Below, piece by piece: positions 52,907 to 61,756 of a stretch of 64,000 nt of DNA (positions are counted from its first letter, which is position 1; every line of letters starts with the position of its first letter). The stretch is from assembly GCA_964369605.1 (NCBI GenBank), contig CAYJFD010000005.1, positions 1-64,000 on the forward strand, read 5' to 3'. The notes under the pieces are model-generated. The model worked only from the letters and a program-made list of their open reading frames with translations. It did no database searches and was not told where the DNA came from. The translations under genes were made by a program, and so were the position numbers. Source of the DNA: CAYJFD01 sp964369605 (GTDB taxonomy: Bacteria > Bacteroidota > Bacteroidia > Bacteroidales > UBA932).

Positions 52907-53980
52907 ATGGTCACATTTCTCCTAAGCCTTTCCATAGTCATTTCATCGATCGCCCCTAGTACAACCCTTGAGCAAAAAATTGCGAAAATGTTAATTATAG
53001 CCTTCGAAGGCAATACCTTTAACAAAGAAAGTCAGATCGCAAAAGAAGTTCAAGAGCTCCAGGTTGGTGGAGTTATTTTATTTGACTGGAACATTTACCG
53101 CGAGAGTGATACAAGCAACTCAGCCGATTCTCTTAGAGCGCTATGTGCGAACCTTCAAGGCCTCCGTGATGAAAAACTTATGATATGTATTGACCAAGAA
53201 GGCGGCTATGTAAAAAGACTTAAGGTCTCTGACGGCTTCAAGAACACCCCATCAGCTCAAAGCATAGGAGAAGAAGACGACCCTTCCAAAACAACCCTAT
53301 ATTATAGGCAAATGTCCGAATTATTGTCAGACCTCAACATAAATACCAACCTTGCTCCCTGTGTGGATATCATAGCAAATGAAGACTGCCCAGCGATAGC
53401 AAAAAATAAAAGATCCTACTCAACGAATCCTGAAGAGGTCATTGAACACTCTAGCATATTCATAAACGAACTAAATAAGAAAGGAATTATTTCATCTTTA
53501 AAGCACTTCCCTGGTCACGGAAGTTCCACTAGTGATAGCCACATGGGATTCACTGACATAAGCGAAACTTGGAGCCGTGAAGAGCTTATCCCATTTATCG
53601 AATTACTCAATCCTGATAAAAAGATGACAATACTTGTTGGACACCTATTCAATAAAAACATAGACTCCCAATACCCTGCTTCGCTTTCTTACGCCAGCAT
53701 TAACGGATTCTTGCGTGGAGAACTTGGCTGGCAAGGCGTTGTCATCTCCGACGATATGACTATGGGTGCTATTACAAATAACTACTCCTTTGAAGAAAGC
53801 GTGCTACTTGCTATCAATGCAGGTTGTGATATGCTTATCTTTTCGAATCCAAGCACAAATGGAGCTTACACAAGTGAGCTATTCATTAAAACTGTGATTA
53901 ATTATATCAAACAAGGAAAAATATCTATAAAAAGGATTGAAGAATCTTATCAAAGAATACAGTCACTTCTAGATAATTAA
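52907..53980 (+). CDS. Glycoside hydrolase family 3, N-acetylhexosaminidase type
   Basis: A 357-residue exported enzyme (N-terminal hydrophobic MVTFLLSLSIVISSIAPSTT). The NagZ-type His-Asp loop is KHFPGHGSSTSDSHMGF (Lys199, His200, Asp210, His212) and the catalytic nucleophile Asp is in VISDDMTMGAI near residue 285. These point to beta-N-acetylglucosaminidase of peptidoglycan or glycans. The C-terminal GH3 domain of large beta-glucosidases is absent, as expected for NagZ-like proteins. It follows the GT2 gene by 1 base. Confidence 0.88.
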   Translation: MVTFLLSLSIVISSIAPSTTLEQKIAKMLIIAFEGNTFNKESQIAKEVQELQVGGVILFDWNIYRESDTSNSADSLRALCANLQGLRDEKLMICIDQEGGYVKRLKVSDGFKNTPSAQSIGEEDDPSKTTLYYRQMSELLSDLNINTNLAPCVDIIANEDCPAIAKNKRSYSTNPEEVIEHSSIFINELNKKGIISSLKHFPGHGSSTSDSHMGFTDISETWSREELIPFIELLNPDKKMTILVGHLFNKNIDSQYPASLSYASINGFLRGELGWQGVVISDDMTMGAITNNYSFEESVLLAINAGCDMLIFSNPSTNGAYTSELFIKTVINYIKQGKISIKRIEESYQRIQSLLDN

Positions 53981-53991
53981 GTTTTTTTTCT

Positions 53992-53999
53992 TAATTTTG
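53992..53999 (+). promoter_or_regulatory. -7-like box before the AroD-AroA fusion gene
   Basis: TAATTTTG, 21 bases before the ATG at 54021. It overlaps the alternative TTG start (53997), which argues for the ATG at 54021. Confidence 0.35.
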
Positions 54000-54020
54000 A
54001 GGAACTTTTATAGCGATGTT

Positions 54021-56018
54021 ATGATTTGTATAAATATCAGCGAGTCGACTTACAATGATTGTCTTAAAGCTCTTCGCAAATGTGAGAAGCTTAAAAAGAC
54101 ATACCCAAACCTTATTGCCGAAATAAGACTTGATTTATGCAATATCACGCCTAGTGAATGTATGGATCTTTTTTACAACGCAAAGATTCCCCTCATAGCA
54201 ACTACGTCAAAATCTAGCAGACACCTACTAAAATACGCAATCAATGGAGGTGTAGAATATATCAACATCAACCATTATTCTGCTATAGAAGAATACAAAA
54301 AGTCAGATCGACGCATAGCACAAGATAAAGTTAGAATTATCTATACATATAATAACTTTAACAATACGCCGACTATCGCTGAACTCAAAAAGATTTACCT
54401 CAAGGCCGTTGAATCTAAGGCAAGTATTATTCGGATAATATGTAATGCTAAAAGTGCAGAAGACTATGAAAGAGTAGCATACCTATATAACTACCAAAAC
54501 TACAAGAGCATTCCAAAGGTTCCACTTGTGGCATATTGCACAGGAGAGGCAGCCATAAGTTCTAGGATAGAATCTATTAACCTAGGAGCACCTTTCACTG
54601 AGGTAGCGCTTAAAAAGAAAAAGAGACTGAACGAGTATACCCCCCTTTTAAGCGAATTTGAATCATATATCGGTAATGGCCTCTTTAAACAAAATGTTAA
54701 AGGAAAAATTACTCTCCCTACATCCAAAACTGCTGCTATTAGAAGTATCCTTGCTGCTACGATCGCAAAGGGTGAGAGCCACATAAGTAACATTCAAGAC
54801 ACAGGAGATATCAACTCGCTTATCGCTTTCGCTAAGTCACTTGGCGCAAAAGTTCACTTCGAAGATAATAACCTAACTATTAGAGGAATAGCAAATAAGG
54901 TACTTAATTCAAATGAAGACTACCGACCAGCAGCCTTTTCAAATATTATGGACCTAAGCTCACCTCAAACTATATATGTCGGAGACACTCACCTCTTAGC
55001 CCAACTTGCTATGCCACTAATTAGTCAACTTTACGGAGAGGCTAATATGAGTGGAGAAGGCTCACTTATGGAAAAAAGTTTATATTCTGCAAAAGAGACT
55101 CTTGAGGAATTTGGCGTAAACTGTATTCTCTCTGAAAACGACACTCTTCCAGCCCTACTTTCTGGTCAGCTTCAGGGAGGAGAAAAGGAAGTTAAAATAA
55201 AGCAAGACTCCCCACTTCTTTCAGGATTATTTATAGCGCTTCCATTAATTAAGAAAGACACCACACTTATCATCGACAGACTTGACGAGATCCCCTCGTA
55301 TGTAGAATTGACACTAGACATTCTAAAAAAATTCAACATAGAGATCACCCATAAAAAAATCGATGGTAAACTTGTATTTAATATTCCATCAAAACAAAAA
55401 TATATAGCTGCAGATATGCACTCGGATGGAGACTGGGGAGTAGCTGCAAACTTCGCTGTAGCAGCAGCTATTTTTGGAGAAATAACCCTTGAAGGGCTTA
55501 AGACTACATCTATTCAGCTTGACAAACAAATATTAGATATAGTAAGAGAGGCTGGAGGACAAGTAGAAACGAAAGGGCGATTTATTAGCATCAAGAGGGG
55601 TTTTCTAAGAGGATTTTCAAGAAACTTTAGTAATACACCCTATCTTTTCCCTATCGCCGTTGTTCTTGCTGCTTTTTGCGAGGGAACTAGTAGTCTCTAT
55701 GGTATTTCTGAGCTTACAGAAAATTACCCTATTCGAACTGCGACTGTCATAGAAGAACTCGGGCGCATGGGTGTCAAGATGAAGATCCGAGACAAGTGCC
55801 TAGAAGTATACGGTATGTCTTACACTAGAAGAAAATTAGAAGGTAAAATCCTAAAAGGGGGAAATTATAATTCAGGAGGAGATCACAGAACAGCTATGGC
55901 TTTATATATTGCAGCGCTTGCGTGTAAAGGTAGAGTTAGTATCGAAAATGTTGACTGTATAAATAAATCCTTCCCTGATTTCCACACAGTCCTAAACTCT
56001 GTAACAAAACAAAAGTAA
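54021..56018 (+). CDS. Fused type I 3-dehydroquinate dehydratase / EPSP synthase-like protein with degenerate active sites
   Basis: A 665-residue fusion if started at the ATG giving MICINISESTYNDCLKALRK. Residues about 1-215 follow AroD (type I dehydratase), but the catalytic His of SNHDFHKTP is Asn111 in TYNNFNNTP, and the Schiff-base Lys of IPKIAVMP is Arg138 in IIRIICNA. Residues about 225-665 follow AroA: LPTSKTAAIR (for LPGSKSxSNR), GGDHRTAMALYIAALA and NKSFPDF are kept. But the NAGTAMR, ERPI, SSQ and KETDR motifs are unrecognisable. It is translated after the GH3 gene (40-base gap). A repurposed or weakened shikimate protein is likely; an unusual but active enzyme is not excluded. Confidence 0.8.
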   Translation: MICINISESTYNDCLKALRKCEKLKKTYPNLIAEIRLDLCNITPSECMDLFYNAKIPLIATTSKSSRHLLKYAINGGVEYININHYSAIEEYKKSDRRIAQDKVRIIYTYNNFNNTPTIAELKKIYLKAVESKASIIRIICNAKSAEDYERVAYLYNYQNYKSIPKVPLVAYCTGEAAISSRIESINLGAPFTEVALKKKKRLNEYTPLLSEFESYIGNGLFKQNVKGKITLPTSKTAAIRSILAATIAKGESHISNIQDTGDINSLIAFAKSLGAKVHFEDNNLTIRGIANKVLNSNEDYRPAAFSNIMDLSSPQTIYVGDTHLLAQLAMPLISQLYGEANMSGEGSLMEKSLYSAKETLEEFGVNCILSENDTLPALLSGQLQGGEKEVKIKQDSPLLSGLFIALPLIKKDTTLIIDRLDEIPSYVELTLDILKKFNIEITHKKIDGKLVFNIPSKQKYIAADMHSDGDWGVAANFAVAAAIFGEITLEGLKTTSIQLDKQILDIVREAGGQVETKGRFISIKRGFLRGFSRNFSNTPYLFPIAVVLAAFCEGTSSLYGISELTENYPIRTATVIEELGRMGVKMKIRDKCLEVYGMSYTRRKLEGKILKGGNYNSGGDHRTAMALYIAALACKGRVSIENVDCINKSFPDFHTVLNSVTKQK

Positions 56019-56022
56019 CAAA

Positions 56023-56595
56023 ATGAATATTCAACTTCCTGAACCCACAAAAACTGGTGGAACATCCCTACTTGAGAGCATAGCAAAAAGAAGATCGGGA
56101 AGGGAGTTCACAAATGAACCTCTAGATCTACAAACCCTATCTACACTCCTATGGGCATCGTGGGGTAGAAATAGGAAAAAGGGACGCACTGCGCCATCTG
56201 CTCATAACTCACAAGAGATAGATATATATGTAGCACTCCCTTCTGGCTACTATCTTTACCAGGTAGATGAGAACCTCTTATTATGCATAGGCACTGAAGA
56301 TATTAGAGCCCTTTGCGGTACTCAACAGTTTCCTTCAAGTGCAGCTTGTAATTTAATTTTCGTTGCTAATCTAGATAGACTTCACACCTACAAAGGAGAT
56401 GAGGCTATATGTACAGCCTTTGCTGATACAGGCTATATCTCACAGAACACCTACCTTTACTGTAGCTCGGTGGGGCTTAGTTCTGTGGGGCTTAAGATGA
56501 TAGAAAGGGAAACACTAAGCGCCAAATTAAATTTAGGAAAGAACTGCATTATCACCTTATCCCACTCCATCGGTCATCCTGCACCTAGGGTGTAA
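56023..56595 (+). CDS. Nitroreductase family protein
   Basis: A 190-residue FMN-dependent oxidoreductase-fold protein. SLLESIAKRRSGREFTNEPL is the family's N-terminal motif. RTAPSAHNSQEIDIYVAL and a C-terminal KLNLGKNCIITLSHSIGHPA are also typical. It starts 4 bases after the AroD-AroA stop and is probably coupled to it. The substrate is unknown. Confidence 0.88.
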   Translation: MNIQLPEPTKTGGTSLLESIAKRRSGREFTNEPLDLQTLSTLLWASWGRNRKKGRTAPSAHNSQEIDIYVALPSGYYLYQVDENLLLCIGTEDIRALCGTQQFPSSAACNLIFVANLDRLHTYKGDEAICTAFADTGYISQNTYLYCSSVGLSSVGLKMIERETLSAKLNLGKNCIITLSHSIGHPAPRV

Positions 56596-56597
56596 TA

Positions 56598-57668
56598 TTA
56601 CTTTTGTCTCTCTATAGAGGCCTCGTGTATGACCTTATATATTCTTTCGATAAAATTTCTATCTAAACCCTGACCTTCAGCCTGTTGGAGAATGGACTCG
56701 AGTAGAGAATTCCACCTCTGTGTCTGTAATATGCTCACATTGGCCTTTCTTTTCTCTTCTCCAAGTCTTTCTGATATCTGCATTCTTGATGCTAAAATAT
56801 CAACTAGGCTACTATCTAGAACATCTATTTCGTGACGCAACTCCTCAACCCTAGATAAGGTGTGAGAATCAGATATATTTGTTTCTCTTAGCTCAATATT
56901 CTTTAGTAGCTCTGACAACTCAAGAGGAGTTATTTGCTGACTAGCATCACTCAGAGCATTAATGGGGTCATTATGCACCTCTATCATTAAACCATCAAAA
57001 CCAAGGCTTAGAGCTCTTAGGGCGATTTCCGATACATACTCTTTCTTTCCTGCGATATGGCTAGGATCACATATTATCGATAAATTAGGTACCCTTCTTT
57101 TTATTTCGGCAGGTATCTGCCAATATGGATTGTTTCTATATTTTAATTTTGTGTAGGAAGAGAAGCCCCTATGTACTGCAGCTAATCTTGTCTGCCCATT
57201 TAGCGCTAAACGCTCGATCGCTCCTAACCATAAATCTGCATCTGGATTGACAGGGTTTTTTATAAGCACAGGAATATCAACTCCTTTAATGGCCTGCGCG
57301 ATTTCTGACACCATAAATGGGTTTGTACTCGTACGAGCTCCTATCCAAAGTACGTCTATTCCCCTATTAAGGGCCTTTTCTGCATGTTTTGCACTTGCTA
57401 CTTCTAAGGCGACCCTCATACCTAACTCAGCCTGTACTTGATTTAACCAAAGTAAGGCATCGTCTCCAGCGCCCTCAAAACTATTTGGTCGTGTCCTTGG
57501 CTTCCAAGCGCCAGCTCTAAAAAGACTCACTCCTTGATTCTTTAAAGATGTCGCTATATCTAGAATCATTGAAGGATTCTCAGCACTGCACGGGCCAGAT
57601 ATAACAAAGGGTCTCTTCTCTGTAGTGAAAAGACCCCATTGTTCTATTGATTTGAGAACTGAAAGCAT
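56598..57668 (-). CDS. Bifunctional DAHP synthase / chorismate mutase
   Basis: 356 residues. The N-terminal part (about 1-260) is a type Ib 3-deoxy-7-phosphoheptulonate synthase: KRPFVISGPCSAENPSMI, FRAGAWKPRTRPNSFEG, IGARTSTNPFMVSEIAQ and IICDPSHIAGKKEYV. The C-terminal part (about 270-356) is an AroQ-type chorismate mutase: RVEELRHEIDVLDSSLVDIL ASRMQISERLGEEKR. It commits carbon to aromatic amino acids. The usual Bacteroidota partners tyrA, pheA and the aminotransferase are not adjacent; instead it follows frr by 7 bases. Confidence 0.93.
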   Translation of the reverse strand: MLSVLKSIEQWGLFTTEKRPFVISGPCSAENPSMILDIATSLKNQGVSLFRAGAWKPRTRPNSFEGAGDDALLWLNQVQAELGMRVALEVASAKHAEKALNRGIDVLWIGARTSTNPFMVSEIAQAIKGVDIPVLIKNPVNPDADLWLGAIERLALNGQTRLAAVHRGFSSYTKLKYRNNPYWQIPAEIKRRVPNLSIICDPSHIAGKKEYVSEIALRALSLGFDGLMIEVHNDPINALSDASQQITPLELSELLKNIELRETNISDSHTLSRVEELRHEIDVLDSSLVDILASRMQISERLGEEKRKANVSILQTQRWNSLLESILQQAEGQGLDRNFIERIYKVIHEASIERQK

Positions 57669-57675
57669 TGTAAAA

Positions 57676-58239
57676 TCAGACAGTTAATATTTCTTTTTCT
57701 TTCGCTACTACTAGTTCATCCACCTTCTTATTGAAAGTATCTACGTCTTTTTGGATAGAGATCTCAGCATCTTTTGCTAAGTCTTCAGAAAGTCCATCCT
57801 TTTGAGCCTTCTTGATAGCCTCGATACAGTCTCTTCTTGCATTTCTTACTGAAATTTTACAAGTTTCTCCCTCAGCCTTAGCTTTTTTTACTAGGTCTTT
57901 ACGACGGTCCTCTGTTAATGGTGGAATATTAATTCGGATATTCTCTCCATTACTTTGTGGAGTGAAGCCCATATTTTCATCTATGATAGCCTTCTCTATC
58001 GCAGAGATTAGAGACTTTTCCCATGGCTGGATTATCATAGAACGTGCATCAGGAACATTTATACTCGCCACTTGTGGAAGCGGAGTAGGTGTTCCATAAT
58101 AATTCACCATTACATTATTAAAAATCGCAGGATTAGCCTTTCCTGCTCTCAATGCTGCAAGCTCATCTTCTAAGTGAATAATAGAGTTTGCCATTTTCTC
58201 ATTTGCCTGAGCAATAATAGATTTTGTATTATCTTCCAT
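57676..58239 (-). CDS. frr: Ribosome recycling factor
   Basis: Splits post-termination ribosomes with EF-G. The 187 residues are the standard length. NPAIFNNVMVNYYGTPTPLP QVASINVPDARSMIIQPWEK and the C-terminal INIPPLTEDRRKDLVKKAKA are diagnostic. The pyrH-frr order with an 18-base gap is widely conserved. Confidence 0.98.
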   Translation of the reverse strand: MEDNTKSIIAQANEKMANSIIHLEDELAALRAGKANPAIFNNVMVNYYGTPTPLPQVASINVPDARSMIIQPWEKSLISAIEKAIIDENMGFTPQSNGENIRINIPPLTEDRRKDLVKKAKAEGETCKISVRNARRDCIEAIKKAQKDGLSEDLAKDAEISIQKDVDTFNKKVDELVVAKEKEILTV

Positions 58240-58257
58240 ATTAATATAATTTTCGAA

Positions 58258-58971
58258 TTAAACTTCTTTCTTTACTAGAGTACCTACCTTCTCACCCTCG
58301 ATAAGCGCCAGCAGGTTTCCTGCCTTATTCATATCGAACACTACTATATTCATGTCATTATCACGGCATAGTGCAAAAGCTGTGGAGTCCATTACCTTTA
58401 AATTTTCTAAGATAGCCGTATCGTAACTTATTTGGTCATATTTAATAGCAGTTGCATCTTTTTCTGGATCAGCATTGTAGATTCCATCAACCCTTGTACC
58501 TTTCAGAAGCGCATCCGCTCCTATTTCGCAAGCTCTTAACGCCGAAGCTGAATCAGTGGTAAAGAAGGGATTTCCTGTTCCTCCCGCGATAAGCACAACA
58601 GCGCCTCTTTCCATAGCTGCCAAGGCCTTATCTCTCATATAGTACTCGGCTACAGGCTCCATTGGAGTTGATGTAAAAACCTCTGCATCAACACCTGCTG
58701 ATTTAATAGCCATGGAAAGGCCTATACTATTTATGATTGTTGCCAACATGCCCATAGAATCTCCTTTAACCCTATCAAAACCTTTACCAACTCCTGATAG
58801 ACCTCTGAAAATATTACCTCCACCTAAGACGATTGCCACCTGCACACCTCTTCTCGCTACCTGCGCGATTTCTTGTGCGTAGCTCTCCAAAATTTTCTCA
58901 TCTATTCCTTGCCCGATATTCCCACCTAGGCTCTCTCCGCTTAGTTTTAATAATATTCTCTTATATTGCAT
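58258..58971 (-). CDS. pyrH: UMP kinase
   Basis: Phosphorylates UMP to UDP in the cytoplasm. The amino-acid-kinase-fold motifs LLKLSGESLGGNIGQGIDEK, VAIVLGGGNIFRG, LIAGGTGNPFFTTDSASALR and KGTRVDGIYNADPEKD are all present. The 237 residues are normal. It heads the pyrH-frr-DAHP synthase operon; a TACTTTTG box with a near -33 match lies at 59020-59027. Confidence 0.98.
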   Translation of the reverse strand: MQYKRILLKLSGESLGGNIGQGIDEKILESYAQEIAQVARRGVQVAIVLGGGNIFRGLSGVGKGFDRVKGDSMGMLATIINSIGLSMAIKSAGVDAEVFTSTPMEPVAEYYMRDKALAAMERGAVVLIAGGTGNPFFTTDSASALRACEIGADALLKGTRVDGIYNADPEKDATAIKYDQISYDTAILENLKVMDSTAFALCRDNDMNIVVFDMNKAGNLLALIEGEKVGTLVKKEV

Positions 58972-59019
58972 TTTTCTTAAAATCTTTAAGGTAACTATTT
59001 TTTACATTTAAAATTCTAA

Positions 59020-59027
59020 CAAAAGTA
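59020..59027 (-). promoter_or_regulatory. -7 box of the pyrH-frr-DAHP synthase operon
   Basis: TACTTTTG with CTTG (one mismatch to TTTG) 20 bases upstream on the minus strand; leader about 50 bases. Confidence 0.45.
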
Positions 59028-59059
59028 TATAAAGATTATGATATTTACAAGCGAGAATA

Positions 59060-59067
59060 TATCTTTG
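59060..59067 (+). promoter_or_regulatory. -7 box of the cytochrome b gene
   Basis: A perfect TATCTTTG, 25 bases before the ATG at 59093. No -33 match. Confidence 0.45.
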
Positions 59068-59092
59068 TGGCAAATAAGTATATAAAACAATT

Positions 59093-59767
59093 ATGGCAAA
59101 TATTTTTACATCCTCTATCGGAAAAAAACTAATAATGAGTATATCCGGACTATTCTTAATAGTATTCCTTTTACTACATTTAAGCATAAACGCTCTTTCA
59201 CTTATTAGCGAAGAAGCCTTTAAGGCTGGGTGTGACTTCATGGCTCTACCTTTTGTTACAGTAATGGTACCCATCCTTGCTGGAGGATTCGTTGTACACA
59301 TCGCCTACGCTGGACTACTAAGCCTTCAAAACATGAAGTCTAGAGGCTCTGCAAGATATGCAGTAAGCAATAAAGCTAAAACAGCTTCTTGGGCTGCAAA
59401 AAATATGCTTGCTCTAGGGATAATAGTATTAGGAGGAATAGGATTTCATCTAACCCACTTCTGGGCTGAGATGCAGCTTCTTCAGTTTCAAGGAGTACCT
59501 CATAGTGAATTAGCTAATCCAAATCTTCTTATGGAAGAAACTTTTTCTAAGGCTTGGATATTAGCTCTCTATCTTATTTGGTTCGCTGCTATCTGGTTTC
59601 ACCTATGTCACGGATTTTGGAGTGCATTCCAATCTATCGGACTAAATAATGGAGTATGGATGAAGAGATGGAAATTTATCGCAGTAGCTCTATCTACCAT
59701 CATTTGCCTAGGCTTTGCAGTTATCGCACTCGCTGCATTTATTAAATACTCCCCACTTATCAACTAA
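59093..59767 (+). CDS. Succinate dehydrogenase/fumarate reductase cytochrome b subunit
   Basis: A 224-residue inner-membrane protein with five hydrophobic segments, the dihaem Bacteroidota-type subunit that passes electrons between quinol and the flavoprotein. Candidate haem-ligand histidines lie in LLLHLSINAL (first helix), VVHIAYAG, GFHLTHFWAEM and WFHLCHGFWSAFQSIGLNNG. In related genomes the flavoprotein (A) and iron-sulfur (B) genes follow at once; here a terminator follows and then an unrelated helicase. Confidence 0.92.
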   Translation: MANIFTSSIGKKLIMSISGLFLIVFLLLHLSINALSLISEEAFKAGCDFMALPFVTVMVPILAGGFVVHIAYAGLLSLQNMKSRGSARYAVSNKAKTASWAAKNMLALGIIVLGGIGFHLTHFWAEMQLLQFQGVPHSELANPNLLMEETFSKAWILALYLIWFAAIWFHLCHGFWSAFQSIGLNNGVWMKRWKFIAVALSTIICLGFAVIALAAFIKYSPLIN

Positions 59768-59792
59768 CTGACAATTAAAACATACGCAAAAT

Positions 59793-59820
59793 AAAAAGCC
59801 GACTGATGTCGGCTTTTTTA
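59793..59820. terminator. Bidirectional terminator between the cytochrome b and helicase genes
   Basis: AAAAAGCCGAC-TGAT-GTCGGCTTTTTTA; serves both convergent genes. Confidence 0.88.
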
Positions 59821-59841
59821 CTATCTATTTACTTCTCTCTC

Positions 59842-61662
59842 TTAACGACGACGTCCACCACCTCGTGAAGAGCGAGATCTATCTCTTGTCCTCTCTGATC
59901 TAGAAGGTTTAGATGAAGATCTTGATCTTGAGCCCGAACTCCTTCTTCTTTCAGAACGTCCTGAGTCTCCCTCATTATCTCCCAACATTGACTCCCAGTC
60001 AGCATTCTCAGATGTTGGTTTTCTCGACCTATTTCCTTTAGGAGCTCCCTTATCCACTACTACCTGTAGTCTTCTATTACGGTACTCAGAGTTATTAAGA
60101 GTATCTATTACAAATGGGGCTGACTTACTTGGTACCTCGACCAAACAGAATTCACCTCTAATATCTATTCTTCCTACTCCTTTATGACCCATTCCGCATG
60201 AAGTCAAAAGTCTTATAATATTTCGAGGAATAATTCCTGCACGAGATCCTAGATTGATTTTCAACCAAGTAAAGCCTTCTCCTGCCTCCCTTAGTGGCGA
60301 CGGATCATTCTCTCTTTCTTGTCTCTTTGATGGCTCTAGTACATTAATATCTGGTGCATAACGATAATAATCTAAGAAACGATTAAACTCAGTTGAAAGC
60401 ACCTTCATTATCACCTCTTCCTTTGATAGATAAGCCCACTTTTCAGCGACTACGCTCATATATTCGTTTATCTCCTCAGATACCTCAACTTTTTCTATCT
60501 GATCTATAAGGTGATATAACTTCTTAGAACAAATCTCTTTTCCTGTTGGAACCTTTGCAAAAGAAAAAGACTTTGCCATTATTTTTTCCAGTCTACGAAT
60601 TTTTGATTGTTCCTTAGAGTTGATAATACAAATAGAAACACCTGTCTTGTTTGCTCTACCTGTTCTTCCACTTCTATGGTTGTACTGCTCTGGCTCGTCA
60701 GGAAGGTTATAGTTAATTACGTGAGTCAAGTCATTTACGTCTATTCCCCTTGCAGCAACATCTGTTGCTATCAACATCGTTAGGGATTTATTCTTAAACC
60801 TGTTCATCACCAAATCCCTCTGCGACTGAGATAAGTCTCCGTGAAGAGCATCCGCATTATAACCATCTTTGATTAGCATATCCGCTATTTCTTGAGTCTC
60901 ATGACGAGTCCTACAAAAAACGATAGCATAGATGTTTGGATTATAATCCGCGATTCTCTTAAGAGCTCTATATCTATCTCTTGCATTTACCATATAGTAA
61001 TAGTGCTTCACATTATTCGTCCCTTCATTTCTATTACCTATCGTAATCATTTCGGCATTTGACATATACCTCTTAGCTATACTCTCCACCTCCATTGGTA
61101 GAGTCGCTGAGAATAGTAAGGCTCTCTTTTCCTTTGGACATTCCCCTAGAATAAAATCTAGTTCCTCCTTGAAGCCCATATTAAGCATCTCATCTGCTTC
61201 ATCTAAGACCACCCTTACTACATTCGATAAATCTGCAACCTTTCTCTCAAGTAAATCTACCATTCTTCCTGGAGTTGCAACAATTACCTTTGCTCCTTTT
61301 TTTAGTTGTCTAATTTGAGCCTCAATACTACTTCCACCGTACACAGGCACTAGACTAAATCCTTCAGAATACTTAGCATAAGAATTAAGGTCATCCGCTA
61401 TTTGTCTACATAACTCCCTTGTTGGACAAAGGATAATAGCTTGTGTGTAATTCGCCTTATAGTCCAATGAGTGAACAAGAGGCAAACCGAAGGCTGCCGT
61501 CTTTCCAGTTCCAGTCTGCGCCAAGCAAACTATATCTGAATCTGACTCTAATTGTTTAGGGATTACTGTTTCCTGTACAGGAGTAGGCTTTTGGTAGCCC
61601 AATTCGCTGATCGCTCTAATGATATCATCATTAAGTCCCAGCTGCGTAAAATTTTCTATCAT
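59842..61662 (-). CDS. DEAD-box RNA helicase with DbpA-type RNA-binding domain and SR/RGG-like tail
   Basis: 606 residues. Helicase motifs in order: AQTGTGKTAAFGLP, CPTRELCRQI, TPGRMVDLL, LDEADEMLNMG, FSATLPMEV, DVAARGIDVNDLTHVINYNL and HRSGRTGRA. A DbpA-like RNA-recognition domain lies near residues 450-545 (FTWLKINLGSRAGIIPRNII). The last 40 or so residues are nearly only Arg, Ser, Lys and Gly (for example RSERRRSSGSRSRSSSKPSR) and end GGGRRR. It belongs to the DeaD/CshA group that remodels rRNA or mRNA. A TACCTTTG box lies at 61681-61688. Confidence 0.93.
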   Translation of the reverse strand: MIENFTQLGLNDDIIRAISELGYQKPTPVQETVIPKQLESDSDIVCLAQTGTGKTAAFGLPLVHSLDYKANYTQAIILCPTRELCRQIADDLNSYAKYSEGFSLVPVYGGSSIEAQIRQLKKGAKVIVATPGRMVDLLERKVADLSNVVRVVLDEADEMLNMGFKEELDFILGECPKEKRALLFSATLPMEVESIAKRYMSNAEMITIGNRNEGTNNVKHYYYMVNARDRYRALKRIADYNPNIYAIVFCRTRHETQEIADMLIKDGYNADALHGDLSQSQRDLVMNRFKNKSLTMLIATDVAARGIDVNDLTHVINYNLPDEPEQYNHRSGRTGRANKTGVSICIINSKEQSKIRRLEKIMAKSFSFAKVPTGKEICSKKLYHLIDQIEKVEVSEEINEYMSVVAEKWAYLSKEEVIMKVLSTEFNRFLDYYRYAPDINVLEPSKRQERENDPSPLREAGEGFTWLKINLGSRAGIIPRNIIRLLTSCGMGHKGVGRIDIRGEFCLVEVPSKSAPFVIDTLNNSEYRNRRLQVVVDKGAPKGNRSRKPTSENADWESMLGDNEGDSGRSERRRSSGSRSRSSSKPSRSERTRDRSRSSRGGGRRR

Positions 61663-61680
61663 CTAATTGTAATTATCCTG

Positions 61681-61688
61681 CAAAGGTA
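61681..61688 (-). promoter_or_regulatory. -7 box of the helicase gene
   Basis: TACCTTTG on the minus strand, 18 bases before the ATG. Confidence 0.45.
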
Positions 61689-61732
61689 TATAATTTATCT
61701 CTCACATTGTCATAGGTTTATAAAATTTTCAA

Positions 61733-61740
61733 TATATTTG
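61733..61740 (+). promoter_or_regulatory. -7 box of the ferredoxin-nitroreductase gene
   Basis: TATATTTG, 16 bases before the ATG at 61757. Confidence 0.45.
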
Positions 61741-61756
61741 CCATATAGATAAGAAT

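Noticed and set aside
53997..54020. TTG start for the AroD-AroA fusion
   Set aside because: The ATG at 54021 matches the AroD N-terminus, and the TTG overlaps a promoter-like box.
54500..54793. 97-codon minus-strand frame inside the AroD-AroA gene
   Set aside because: Opposite-strand shadow with no family resemblance and no promoter.
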